From assembly GCA_025991245.1 (NCBI GenBank), contig BQMJ01000047.1:143715-207714 (forward strand): a stretch of DNA of 64,000 nt, read 5' to 3'. Of the stretch, positions 1 to 10,500 are shown piece after piece. This DNA is from Galdieria partita. Taxonomy: Eukaryota; Rhodophyta; Bangiophyceae; Galdieriales; Galdieriaceae. The notes below the pieces were generated by a model, which had not been told where the DNA came from, ran no database searches, and worked only from the letters and a program-made list of their open reading frames with translations. The position numbers and the translations under genes were made by a program. Within the stretch, counting starts at the first letter, position 1, and the number at the start of each line of letters is the position of its first letter.

Positions 1-544
1 GTTTTGAGCGAAATCGTCCACGAAAACTGGGAATACTACAAAAGGAACATTCATGATTGCATCCTTCTGCCACTCTTAAATAGGCACTGTGTTTGGGCGT
101 TAATGAGTGTCGAATATATTCTGATTGAAAAGGAACGGTAGCTTCTCCCACTTGAACTCGATTAGCTTCTTGTTTGGAGAATATTTGGTTCAATGTGTGA
201 GCCACATTAGGATAACTTTCAAACCCTACAAATGCATCTACTTGCGGTATTTTTTCAGCCAATTCTTGAGCATAACGTTGAGCCAAACAGCCTGTCACAA
301 CAACTCCTTTGAGATGTTTCTTCTTTCCATCCAAAGCTTTGAAAATAAAACTCAAAGATTCTCTCTTGGCGTCCTCGATGAAACCACAAGTATTGATAAT
401 GACAGCGTCTGCTTTTTCCATTTTATCAACAATTTGGAAGCCCTTGCTTTTCAAGTTTCCTAATAGCACTTCTGCGTCTACTGTGTTTTTGGGACAACCC
501 AAAGAAACCAACGCAACTTTTCTATCTTGGTCTCTTTTGCTCAT
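1..544 (-). CDS. rimO: RimO/MiaB-type radical-SAM methylthiotransferase, C-terminal part outside the window
   Basis: Reading leftward from the ATG at 544-542, one open frame runs off the window edge for 181 codons. The first residues contain LVSLGCPKNTVDAE, then NTCGF and TGCLAQRY: the three cysteine motifs of the N-terminal UPF0004 domain (about residues 17, 53 and 86). Near residue 165 comes CNHECSFCSIP, the CxxxCxxC cluster that binds the radical-SAM 4Fe-4S centre. The SLGCPKNTVDAE wording is typical of RimO, which methylthiolates ribosomal protein S12; MiaB, the tRNA enzyme, is the main alternative. The missing part should hold the rest of the SAM barrel and the TRAM domain. The chosen start carries no obvious transit peptide, so an upstream exon or cytosolic location is possible. 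It is divergent from the Seh1 gene with about 130 bp between. Confidence 0.85.
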   Translation of the reverse strand, partial: MSKRDQDRKVALVSLGCPKNTVDAEVLLGNLKSKGFQIVDKMEKADAVIINTCGFIEDAKRESLSFIFKALDGKKKHLKGVVVTGCLAQRYAQELAEKIPQVDAFVGFESYPNVAHTLNQIFSKQEANRVQVGEATVPFQSEYIRHSLTPKHSAYLRVAEGCNHECSFCSIPSFRGRFRSK

Positions 545-677
545 GATTATACGATATGTATTTGGGCAATAAAACTTTTTTTGATGACTTGAAAGTTGCT
601 TTTGACTCTTTTGCCCATAGTTGTAGTGGATCTTCACGAGGAATGCCATCCAAACGGAATTTGTCAATGGTTGAATA

Positions 678-1589
678 ATGGATACAAGTGTTGTTCAAGA
701 TATTGCCTATGACTATCACGGGAAGCGGTTAGCTACTGTCTCTATTGATAGAGAGATATGCATATGGAATAGAAAAGATGATTGGGAACGTATTTATCAG
801 TGGAAAGCACACGAAGGACCTGTATTTGGTGTTAGTTGGGCACATCCTTGTTTTGGAAGTCTTTTAGCTACTGGCTCTTATGACAAAAGAGTTATTATAT
901 GGCAAGAGCCGGAACCCTTTTCTCCATTCAAACAAGGCTGGACTGCTTTGGCACATTTGGTAGATGCAAGAGATGAAGTGAGACAAGTTCAGTTTGCTCC
1001 ACCACACTTGGGATTGTTATTGGCTTCGGGCTCTGCTGATGGTTATATACGTATATATGCTTGTATGGATGTATCTGATCTTCATCAATGGCCGTTATTG
1101 GCAGAGTTGGATATGGATTCTCCAGTCGTGGGTATGAGTTGGAACCCATCGGTTGATAGTATTCCACTCATAGTAGTAGCTTCCCATAAGGATTGTCGCA
1201 TATGGAATATGGACAGAGATACTCGTCGTTGGACAGATTGGAGTTTATTTAGCGTTGATGAATCAGAATCTGCACAATTTTCAGCAGTTGCTTGGGCACC
1301 TCATGTAGGACGCAGTTTTGAACGAATAGCATTGGGTTGTGAAGACGGTACGATCCTTTTGTTCCATTGTCCACGTATTATCCAACAAGAAACAAGTGGA
1401 CATCAAGTGGAGCCTATTTGTAGATTGAATCATGGAAATGAAAGAATCGTTCGATTGCAATGGAATATAGTCGGTAGTATTTTGGCTTCTTCTGCGAATG
1501 ATCGAACCATTCGTTTATGGAAAGCGTTACCTCAAGATGGGACGAGATGGAATTGCTTTGATGTGATTCATTTGGATGAAGAAATGTAA
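678..1589 (+). CDS. SEH1: Seh1-like WD40 nucleoporin
   Basis: This 303-residue protein is made almost entirely of WD40 repeats, with no intron. Near the start are HGKRLATVSIDREICIWN and then WKAHEGPVFGVSWAHPCFG, the pattern typical of Sec13/Seh1 proteins. Later blades include LLASGSADGYIRIY, ERIALGCEDGTILLF and ILASSANDRTIRLWK. Seh1 sits in the Y-shaped (Nup107-160) complex of the nuclear pore and in the GATOR2/SEA complex that controls TORC1. Yeast and human homologues are about 350-360 residues, so this one is slightly compact. Seh1 rather than Sec13 is favoured by the WNRKDDWERIYQWKAHEGPV stretch and the long blade insertions. The ATG at 678 leads directly into the first blade. The stop lies only 26 bp before the best start of the next gene. 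Confidence 0.85.
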   Translation: MDTSVVQDIAYDYHGKRLATVSIDREICIWNRKDDWERIYQWKAHEGPVFGVSWAHPCFGSLLATGSYDKRVIIWQEPEPFSPFKQGWTALAHLVDARDEVRQVQFAPPHLGLLLASGSADGYIRIYACMDVSDLHQWPLLAELDMDSPVVGMSWNPSVDSIPLIVVASHKDCRIWNMDRDTRRWTDWSLFSVDESESAQFSAVAWAPHVGRSFERIALGCEDGTILLFHCPRIIQQETSGHQVEPICRLNHGNERIVRLQWNIVGSILASSANDRTIRLWKALPQDGTRWNCFDVIHLDEEM

Positions 1590-1614
1590 CATTCATTCAC
1601 TTTTGGGTTGTGAT

Positions 1615-3051
1615 ATGTCGCCGTCTTCTCAACAGAAACCTCAAACTCCTATGGAGTATAAAAGATGGATTTCACAAAAAAGTAACCAACACAACCCAAA
1701 CTCTTTACAATTGGACACTCTTCCAACTCATAAAATAAACGTAGAAAATAAGATGCACTCGTTCCTTTCTAAATATCAAGTGGGAAAGAGACAAGTGGAA
1801 AGTAAAATAGAATCAACCACGGAACAAAGTAATTGGGATTGGACAACACTTTCTGATAACTTGTCGGGATTACATTATAAAACAAATAAGAGGGATGAAG
1901 AACGACCTGTTGTGAGAAGAAAGGAACAAACGACAAGGACGACTAGGGAAACAGAGCAGCTGATTGTTCCAGTAGATATGAGTTTGAAAACAGCCCTGAA
2001 ATTGGAATTGAAAATACTTGATAGGAATCATAAACTGGAATGGATACAAAATGAAGTCGAACGTTTATGCCTCGAACATATATTTTATTCTTCCACTGAA
2101 AACAGAGAAGACAAAGAATGGAGCAATCATATGCTTTCTTTGATAGAAACTTTGAAGCAAGTGGCAACCATTTTTACTTATCCAGCACAACAAAACGGAA
2201 TGGATAATAACCACATTCTTCTCGATAAGACAGATAGCAACGATTGGAGCAATCACTATAACGATATAACAAACAGAAAAGCCAACAAGGACGGGATGGG
2301 TGAAGAATATTTACAATGTAAAACTTGGCAACTTGCCTTTCATTCGGTATATCAACAGTGGAAATTGAGTCACAATCAATCTATTTATGTTATTTTTGAA
2401 AAGTTTGTAATCATTTTCATTTCTTTCTATTCTCAGGAAAACGACTCCCATACTTGTCTAGCTATCATTGAAAATGTTCCAACAAGAATCAAACAGACTT
2501 TTGACAAAGCAGGCATGAAATATGAAATCAAGCAGACTACAAATATCGACATGAAGAATGGAATATTGAGAGATAATATCGAATGGCAAAAAGGACAAAC
2601 GATACTGTTCCAAGGTCATGCTCAAGTTCATGCTTTATATGAGTTGATTTGGAACGAAATCCCTCAATGGAGAAAACTATTCCTAAAAAGAGTTCCGACT
2701 ATCGTTTCTGATAAAGAATTTCTTCATTGCAGTGTGACTTGCGCCAATATTTCCCACTATACAGACAGATTTCATAGTGATCATCAAATCAATATACAAA
2801 TAGTTGGAGTTTTGCTACCTGCTTCTCTATACAAATTGTATGCTCAACTTGTAGAAACTTCAGTGGATCAGTGGAATATTCATTTGGAAACAGATCAACG
2901 AACACTTGCAACGAATAAGGCAATTCCAAGTGATCTACAGAAACAGTTCCAACAGCCTTTTCCTTATTTCCATCAAACTTGCGAAGAATGTTTTGCTCTA
3001 GTTGAGTCTTTAGGAAGAAACAATCAACAATATTACGTGAGTTGGAAATAA
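1615..3051 (+). CDS. DONSON-like replication protein
   Basis: An open frame of 491 codons starts at 1576, but that ATG overlaps the Seh1 stop. The ATG at 1615 (MSPSSQQKPQTP) gives 478 residues and avoids the overlap. The N-terminal third is hydrophilic and likely disordered. The C-terminal half contains WQLAFHSVYQQWK, a hydrophobic strand pair around YVIFEKFVIIFISFY, a segment reading LAIIENVPTRIKQTFDKAGM, and RKLFLKRVPTIVSDKEFLHC. This order resembles DONSON, a fork-associated protein that helps load the CMG helicase: a tryptophan-rich helix, a strand pair of the kind that precedes a self-cleaving-like fold, then the LIE/F-x-x-AGI region. I recognise the pattern but it is diverged. There is no intron. 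A fungal/plant-type DONSON homologue is the best reading; otherwise it is an uncharacterised conserved protein. Confidence 0.5.
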   Translation: MSPSSQQKPQTPMEYKRWISQKSNQHNPNSLQLDTLPTHKINVENKMHSFLSKYQVGKRQVESKIESTTEQSNWDWTTLSDNLSGLHYKTNKRDEERPVVRRKEQTTRTTRETEQLIVPVDMSLKTALKLELKILDRNHKLEWIQNEVERLCLEHIFYSSTENREDKEWSNHMLSLIETLKQVATIFTYPAQQNGMDNNHILLDKTDSNDWSNHYNDITNRKANKDGMGEEYLQCKTWQLAFHSVYQQWKLSHNQSIYVIFEKFVIIFISFYSQENDSHTCLAIIENVPTRIKQTFDKAGMKYEIKQTTNIDMKNGILRDNIEWQKGQTILFQGHAQVHALYELIWNEIPQWRKLFLKRVPTIVSDKEFLHCSVTCANISHYTDRFHSDHQINIQIVGVLLPASLYKLYAQLVETSVDQWNIHLETDQRTLATNKAIPSDLQKQFQQPFPYFHQTCEECFALVESLGRNNQQYYVSWK

Positions 3052-3062
3052 CAATATTAGCA

Positions 3063-3821
3063 TCATGACATAGGAGAGAGACCTTGGACGGATTCTGACG
3101 AGCTTGGAAAGATAGTCATATTGTTATCTGTGAATAAATCAGGTGCTTTTGAACTCAAATATTCTCGAAAGCTACAAATAGACTTCCTACTACTGGACTG
3201 GCTACGAATGCGTATTTCTGAAGTCAACTCAAGACTCCTCGTAAGTAGTTCTTGACAGTCGCATAAGGTAACCAATAACTTTTCTATCTGTCTTATACCA
3301 GTACTCACTCTTCTCAACTGATCTGCTTTGGTTTCTAGTTGTTGACAGACTTGTTCGGTTTTCAATAAAACACTATCCGTTTGTATCTTTAACTGTTCCT
3401 GTCGACTAGATAAGGTTTCAATCAATTCTCTCTTTACAGTTGCCAGTTGATGTAAACTGCTGCTGTGGAAGCTCAACGGATGCTTCTCTTCTTCGGTACT
3501 CAACAGTCCCTTTAAACCTACTGTGTTTCCGGAGTAAAACCTTTTCAATATTGCCACGTCTGCAAGTTGTTTGGTCTCTTGTATCAACCTTATCTCGTTT
3601 GAATTATCAACTTGCAATGGCTGGATGGGTGAAAGTTGTTCCAGTTCCTGCAGCAACGGGTGGAGAAAAGTTTCCCTATTTTTGTGAATTTCTTGTCCTT
3701 TTTCAGGAGGAGGATTGACAGTGACAACCTGATGAGCGCCTTTCTGACTGTTATCTTGATAGGAAGTACTCAAGTTTCTCAATTCATCAAAAGGCATAGT
3801 TTGACTCCATTGCTGACCCAT
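3063..3821 (-). CDS. Probable N-myristoylated coiled-coil protein (BORCS5-like?)
   Basis: This single-exon gene encodes 252 residues. The N-terminus MGQQWSQ has glycine at position 2 and a serine at position 6, the usual setting for N-myristoylation. A disordered stretch follows, then ETFLHPLLQELEQLSP, then about 100 residues of heptad-like helix (KRELIETLSSRQEQLKIQTD onward, with QVCQQLETKADQL). The C-terminal 45 residues are serine-rich. A myristoylated start followed by a short F-x-P-L-L segment and coiled coil is the plan of BORCS5, a BORC subunit that positions lysosomes through Arl8. The match is one of architecture only, so I leave the symbol blank. It converges on the DONSON-like gene with 11 bp between stops, and is divergent from the small coiled-coil gene downstream on the other strand. 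Confidence 0.5.
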   Translation of the reverse strand: MGQQWSQTMPFDELRNLSTSYQDNSQKGAHQVVTVNPPPEKGQEIHKNRETFLHPLLQELEQLSPIQPLQVDNSNEIRLIQETKQLADVAILKRFYSGNTVGLKGLLSTEEEKHPLSFHSSSLHQLATVKRELIETLSSRQEQLKIQTDSVLLKTEQVCQQLETKADQLRRVSTGIRQIEKLLVTLCDCQELLTRSLELTSEIRIRSQSSSRKSICSFREYLSSKAPDLFTDNNMTIFPSSSESVQGLSPMS

Positions 3822-3989
3822 TTTATGAGTGGATCTAAAGCAAGTTATGGAAATGTATGCAGTTTCATTCCATTACCCAAAATCATAACATTTCATTCCT
3901 TTTTGTCAAAATGAGATTCAAAACGTTTTCAATTGTTCCATCTTTTCGAATAGGCACTCTTTGGCGGGCTGTGAAGAAGTCGTCAACTT

Positions 3990-4226
3990 ATGCCAACCAA
4001 TCACTCGAAAGAAAAGAAAACTTTCAAGTCAACACAAGACCCATCCGACGAACAAAAAGATGATATAGTTGATGAAGAAACGATGACGGTGGAACAATAT
4101 CTGTTGGAAAAGTGTTCGGAAAGTGTGAGAGAGTTACAACAGTGTGCAGAAAAACTCAATCAGGAGCTCCAAATGGATGCTGAAAGTTGTAAGAAGAAAA
4201 TACGTGAAATAGTTGAACAATTGTAG
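3990..4226 (+). CDS. Small acidic coiled-coil protein, unassigned
   Basis: A 78-codon frame starts at ATG 3990. It has a basic, lysine-rich first 20 residues, an acidic stretch (DIVDEETM) and a helical C-terminal half with cysteines at regular heptad-like spacing (EKCSESVRELQQCAEKL). It looks like a one-helix subunit of a larger complex. No family is recognised. A different-frame ORF begins upstream (3857) but has no protein-like composition. Single exon as read; a missed 5' or 3' exon is possible. The 168 bp between it and the divergent gene at 3821 must hold both promoters. Confidence 0.45.
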   Translation: MPTNHSKEKKTFKSTQDPSDEQKDDIVDEETMTVEQYLLEKCSESVRELQQCAEKLNQELQMDAESCKKKIREIVEQL

Positions 4227-4530
4227 AGATTCAAAACGACAACTTTGTGAAGGAACGAATCGGTTACCTTTTCCTTCGATACGGATTCATCAGCTTGGAA
4301 TAAACTGAAGCCTTGGAGAATTCGCAAAATGCACTCGTGCTACTACAGTGTAGCTTTGAGAGAAAACTTTATAAAGATCGAAAGGATAGCAAATTGCACT
4401 CAAGATTCTTTATTTGAATAGCAGCTAGACGATACAATATCAAAGAGCTTTCTTTTCAACCCATCCTATTTCCCGTACAACAGTCCCATAGTTTATTCTT
4501 TGTTCCAACAACTTCAAAGAGATTGACAAA
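4227..4530. other. Intergenic spacer, nothing recognised
   Basis: About 300 bp between two same-strand genes. I see no ORF, RNA gene or repeat here. It presumably holds the 3' UTR of the small coiled-coil gene and the promoter of the L1-domain gene. Confidence 0.5.
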
Positions 4531-5436
4531 GTGGCAAAAGTGATCTTGGATTCAACATTGTCTTGGACAATGTCGTCGCCACTCGTGGTTCCCAGTCAAC
4601 GTATTCTTGAAGCTGTACAAGCTTTGCGTGTATTACGAGAACAAAAGGATTCCAAGAGAAGACAATCATTGTTGAAAGAAAGCGAAGACTTTATTTTCTT
4701 AATAGTCACCTTTAAGCAGATTCCAGAAAGAAAGGCTTGGAAACCATGCGCTCTGTAAGTTGGCATGCTTGGAGTGAACTGTGTTTGGTATAGTTGCTTA
4801 CCTTGTTTATATTCTAGTCCTCTGCCTCATCCTATTTATGTTGCCGGAGAGTCTGAAGTTTGCTTTATTGTCAAAGACCCACAGCGTCAAATCAAAGACT
4901 ATTTAGCTGAACATAACCTGAAAGGTATAAGCAAAGTTATAGGAGTGTCCAAGTTGCGAAAGAAATATTCAACGTTTGCTTTGAAAAGACAATTTGTTCA
5001 GTCATACGACCTTTTCCTTGCAGATGATCGAGTTGTTCCCATGCTAGCTAAAACTCTGGGAAAGGAATGCTTTCGAAAGAAAAAGTAAGTCTTTTGTTTT
5101 AAGAATCAACCCTTACGTTGCTGTCATAGAGTTCCTATACCGATTCATATGAATAAGAATATAGAACGTGATATCGAAAGAGCATTGAACAGAACCTATT
5201 TATTCTACGTAGACGGACCTTGTTCAAGTGCTAGGATAGGAAAAATGACTTTTAGTAACGAATCACTTGTAGATAATGTTTTGAGTTGTGTGGAAACATT
5301 GTCTCATTCAAGTCCTGGTGGCTGTGATAATATTCAGAGCTTGTTGTTGAAAACAGTAGACTCATTGGCACTGCCTATATTCCAGAGTTATGCAAAACAA
5401 GAGTCTTTCATTGAAGAAACAACATTCTGTAACTAA
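4531..5436 (+). CDS. Ribosomal L1-fold protein of the Cic1/Utp30/RSL1D1 family
   Basis: Three exons are joined by GT-AG introns: 4531-4754, 4818-5084 and 5130-5436 (introns of 63 and 45 bp, donors GTAAGT). They give 265 residues. Across the first junction the reading is CALPLPHPIYVAGE, across the second FRKKKVPIPIHMN. The L1-like core shows PHPIYVAGESEVCFIVKDPQ, the YDLFLADDRVVPML strand-loop and the KECFRKKKVPIPI segment that precedes the second half of the domain. Family members are nucleolar factors of ribosome assembly (yeast Cic1 in the large-subunit pathway, Utp30 in the small). Which of the two this is cannot be told from motifs. Length is close to Utp30 (about 270), shorter than Cic1 and RSL1D1. 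Confidence 0.8.
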
Positions 5437-5572
5437 TAAAGACTTGTTATTCTATGCCATGGAAAGTGATCGGAGGGACGCCGTGTCCAATCTCTCCAAA
5501 GATGCAATTTCAAATGGAGACGAAACTTTGGGCTGATTGCATACAATTGCTTTGTGGGTATCCCTTTCTACT

Positions 5573-7411
5573 ATGATGGCCTCAAGACAAAGTAGGCTGG
5601 AGGCAAGAAAGAAGACCTTTAAAAAGTCCATAGACACTGAGGAGTCACGTAAAAAGAGGGAAGAACATTCTGTAGAGATTCGCAAGTCGAAAAGAGAAGA
5701 AAGTCTGATGAAGAAACGAAGGGAAAAGGAACTACCTGGAACAAGTGGTTTGGAAGTGAACCAAACTGTGCAATGGGATAATTCTAACACAGATAGTTCT
5801 ATGGCTGCTAATATTTTAAGACTAGTACAAGGTGTTTGGTCTGACTCTGTACCGACGCAATTGGATTGTACGAAAGAGTTTCGACAGCTGTTATCTGTAG
5901 GTAAGTAGCAATGAACTGACTATGAAAGCAAATAGTATTGTGTGGACTTTATTTGACTGAATAATGGGTGTTGTAGAGAAAAATCCTCCCATCAGTGAGG
6001 TTATCAGCACAGGAATCGTTCCCAGAATGGTGCAGTTTTTATCAAGAGATGACTATCCTCTTCTGCAATTTGAAGCTGCTTGGGTCCTGACCAATATTGC
6101 ATCTGGAACTTCGGAACACACAACTACTGTAGTTGAGGCTGGGGCAGTTCCAAGTTTTGTTCGTTTAATGTCTTCACCCAATGAAGATGTACGGGAACAG
6201 GCTATCTGGGCATTGGGAAATATAGCAGGAGATTCTCCAGAATATAGGGATTTGGTATTATATCATGGAGCTATGATGCCACTGCTTCAGCAACTATCTC
6301 AATCAGCGAAAGTAAGTTTATTTATTTTTTATTATTCTCAGTCCTATAATATACTATAGCTTTCTATGTTAAGGAATGCAACATGGACGTTATCCAACTT
6401 TTGTAGAGGAAAGCCTCAAACACCTTTTGATTTGATACGACCAGCACTGAATACTTTGGCCCAATTGATTCATTCCAGTGATGACATGATATTGGCAGAT
6501 GCTTGTTGGGCATTGTCTTATTTATCAGATGGACCAAACGATAAGATTCAGGCTGTCATAGAATCAGGTGTAAGTTCCTATAACTTGTTCATTCAATATT
6601 TAAGAGGTTGTCTCCCATTCATAGGTTACTAGCAGACTAGTTGAGTTACTGACACATCAGAGCATTGCTGTACAGACCCCTTCCTTAAGAACGATAGGCA
6701 ATATAGTGACAGGAGATGATACTCAAACCCAAGTTGTGATCAACTGTGGTGCATTGCCTTGTTTAAATAATCTGCTTAGTTCACATAAGAAGAGTATTCG
6801 AAAGGAAGCATGTTGGACTGTGAGTAATATTACTGCAGGTACCCAAGAACAAATACAAGCTGTGATAGATGCCGAGATTATTCCAAAAGTGGTGGATTTG
6901 TTACAAAACGCGGAATTCGATGTGAAGAAGGAAGCTGCATGGGCTATTTCCAACGCAACGTCTGGAGGGACTATTGAACAGATTCAATATTTGGTGAAGC
7001 AAGGATGTATACCTCCATTATGTAACTTGCTGATTGTATCGGATTCCCGTATTATTACCGTAGCATTGGAAGGAATTGAAAATATATTGCGAGCTGGTGA
7101 AAGGTTAGCCGTCAATGGTTTCAATCAGTATGCATTGTTGGTAGAAGAAGCTGAAGGGGTGGATCGAATTGAGAATTTACAGACACATGTGAACCATGAT
7201 ATTTACAGCAAAGGTAAGGATTGAGATCCATTCGTTTATGAAGAGGTCACTCATGAAACTCTTAGCCTTGAAAATTTTGGAAAGCTATTTTAGTGGCACA
7301 GGAGAACCAGTGGAAGGAATGACACCAGCTTCATCATCCGAAGGTCATTTTGGGTTTGGTGTCCATCATTCTGTGTCGCAACCTTTTCATTTTGGAGAGA
7401 TGCAAGAATAG
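5573..7411 (+). CDS. Importin subunit alpha
   Basis: Five exons (5573-5900, 5977-6311, 6360-6569, 6625-7213, 7266-7411) separated by introns of 48-76 bp give 535 residues, the usual family length. An N-terminal importin-beta-binding domain is rich in Arg/Lys ([18 protein letters not shown], then [14 protein letters not shown]). Armadillo repeats follow with the W-x-x-x-N ladder that grips classical nuclear localisation signals: [72 protein letters not shown]. The C-terminal ALKILESYF helix is the conserved site for the export receptor CAS. Splice joins were fixed by family continuity, for example [12 protein letters not shown] and [13 protein letters not shown]. The start may be either of two tandem ATGs (5573 or 5576). 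The protein ferries cargo with importin beta through the nuclear pore. Confidence 0.93.
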
Positions 7412-7542
7412 ATGCACGGAGGTTGTCAAGTCGTTGGAGCAAAATGAAAAAGTGGATACGAGTCCAATCAAAAGGCTTTGTGGCTGAATTTCTTTCTTTT
7501 GCTAAGAAATACAACCGAAAATAGAATGAAAACATTTTGTCT

Positions 7543-10500
7543 TTATTTGTCCATCCTGTGACTTAATACTCTTCCAGCTGGTCGTTTCAAAGTACTACAA
7601 GGCTGCGATAAACTTTTCTTTTTGCTATCCACAGGAACTTCTAAACGACTACCAAATGCATAAATAACCTTTTTGGGACCTTGTTTCGAAAAAGACCCCG
7701 TCTGAGAAGGATGAGACGTTTTAATGGGTTCCTCAAAATGAACTCTATGTTTAACCTTACTACGTGGTTTTGGAGTTGCTTCTTTTTCGTTATCGGTGCA
7801 ACTTTCGACAACTTTGGATGAACTACTTGACTCCACCTGTGCTGGGTATTCCAGCCGTTCTGTCAGAGGTAACCGATTCTCTTTGGAAACAGAATCTTGA
7901 GTTGATTCACTACGGTGAAAACTTTGATAAGGAGAGTGCAGACGATAAGGACTTGAACGCTTTCGTAGAGCTACAGGCGTTGTACGCCAAGTATGGGAGG
8001 AGTGGGTTTCTTGTCTTTTCGTCTGCTCCAAACTAAGCAACTCCTTCCACTCAGAAACTTGCTTTTCGAGCTTTTGTAGTGACTGCCGACTTGTATCAAG
8101 CTCCTTTTCTTTCCTCTTGTACTCCTCTGATATGCGTTGTTTATATTCCACTTCTTGCTGCAGTTGTTCGCGCCATTTTTCCAACTGTAGCTCTTTTTCT
8201 TGTAGAGCTCGTGTAGTCTCGTTCAGTTTCTGTTTCAAATTGCGAATTTCTTCTTCTTTGGATGAAGCTTCTTCATAAGCTCTTGTTGCAGCTTTTGCAA
8301 AGCGAGACAACTCTTGTGACTCTGTATGTTTCGTTGCTGGGCCCAACTGGATCCTATTCACTCTACTCGCAAAGCTTAAAGAAGATATGCTTTCTTGTAA
8401 GTCTGGCTCTTCAGGGCTCACATTGACAAACATAAGAGTCTTAGAGTCGCCACCTAACGAGTCTTGAAGTAAAAATGTCAACTTAGAGTTCCGATATGGT
8501 ATATGACTGTTCTTCGAAAGGAGGTTCATGAAAACATCTCCCAAACATGATAAGCTTTTGTTGATATGCTGTGCTTCCTTTAAACGATCTCCTGTCGCTT
8601 CCGAACGAGATATTCTTTCTGACCCAGCCAAGTCTACTAGATGAAGCTTACCAGTCATTTTAGTTTCATTGATCAAGTTTCGACCTTGAATCCTTAAACT
8701 AATCACCAAGTGGGAACGACTAGAACGGTCGTTCATAGTTGTCTTTCCTTGTGAACGATAATTGGATGCTTGTTCCATCACTTGCCATATCTGTTCGACA
8801 GAAATAACTGGAATCCAAGTCAAGTCTGGAATATATGGCCCTTGTGGACCAAGTTTAATTTCCAACTTCTGACTATTCCACGTGTTACTTCCTTTGGAAG
8901 ACGAAGAATGAATAGATTGAGAGGATTCATCACTACCTGCTATCAAATCATGCAACTGTTCATTGTATATTTCAACCAAACTCATCTCAATCTCATATTG
9001 AATCTCCTCAGCTCTTTCATTTCGTATTTTGATGAGCTCTTCAATTGCGCGATAGTTGACTCCTCGATTGGCTTCGTCACCATTCATTGTGTAGGTCTTA
9101 CCACTTCCTGTCTGTCCATAAGCAAAGAGACAAACATTATAACCATCCATGACAGAAGTAATCAACGAGGAAGTTTCTTCGTATACTTCTTTTTGACTAG
9201 CGTTGGGATAGAACACTCTATCAAATTCGTAGACCTTTCCTTTGGCCATGAGACGATTCTCCTCGAGAACTTGAATAGCACAAGATGAGCGACAAGGTCT
9301 TGGTCGACAAAAGACTCGAATATTTCCCTTAAGTTCTTGAACTTGATTGAAAAGTTTTCGACGCCATTCGAATTCTTTTCTCCATCTTTCCTTTAAGTCG
9401 TTCATTTTTTGTTGACCTTCTTGGATGATGCGGTGCAAAATCTGGCAGTCTTGATTCATTCGCTCTTCATTTTGAGAAATGCTGGAGAGAACTTCAGAAC
9501 GAATTTGTTCTACTGCAGCACTCAATAACTGAGTACTTTCCTTTACTGCCAAGATGGAGCCATTTACCGTATCTGGTCGTACATTGGATATATCATTCAT
9601 GTAGGGTTTGGTTTCTTGACATTTTGACTGCAATTGACGCAGCTGCACAAGTTCTTGTTCCAGTTCTTGTTTCTTTTTGGATTCTTCTTCAAACTAGACA
9701 AGTTGAGTTCTATTTTACCATAAAAGTATTCGAGCACTTACTTGTAACTTAAGGTCTTCAATTTCCTTTAAAAGTATCTTCATATCATTTTCGTAACTGC
9801 TTAGTTTTTCCTTCATTGTTTCAGATTCTGACCGGAGCTCATTATTCTCTCGTTCAAAGTCTGTTAATCTCGACCAAGTCAAGTTTTCATCCTTTCTGCT
9901 CATCACTGCACTGATTCCCTTTTGTAACAACAAGGCATTCGCATGAGATAATTTTGCTTCCTTTGCATCCAACTGTTGCTGTAATTGTTGAATTTTTTCA
10001 ATCAGTTCATCTCTGGTTCGAGAGTCGTCCACTTCATTACATTTTCCCTTGGAGTCTGTCCACGATGATGTGGTTTGTCGATGAAAACACGGAGTGGCAT
10101 TATCATTTACTGTTTTAGGAGTAGTTAAGGAGTCACATGGTGTGAAGCTTGTTATAATCTTACGAGAATTGGAAGGTGTATGCCAAACATCTCGAACTTT
10201 CATCATCTGACTAGTATGTCTATGGAATTCCATCTTTCTATTTTCACCGTTCTCCCAAGTAATATTTCCACTGGTTTCATCGACTACGAGATATTTGTAT
10301 TGAAAATCTTCAATTTCTGAAACTTGAACTTCCAATCTCCAGTCACCTCTCCAGGCACCATCAGGAGCAGTAAACATATTCATTTTCAATGCCTTTTGTG
10401 GGTTCCATTCTCCAAGAAACTTTGCTGATCCACACACGTACAAATACTGAGACTCCTGAGTGAAGTAGTTGACATGAAATCGAATGACTATGGGGGAGCC

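Noticed and set aside
125-572. Plus-strand ORFs of 112 and 87 codons
   Set aside because: They are antisense to the RimO-type gene, whose cysteine motifs read clearly on the minus strand.
522-719. Minus ORF of 65 codons across the RimO start and the Seh1 start
   Set aside because: Different frame from RimO, overlaps the divergent promoter and Seh1 start, no recognisable features.
8770-9288. Plus ORF of 172 codons
   Set aside because: Lies opposite the conserved kinesin motor, which accounts for the region.
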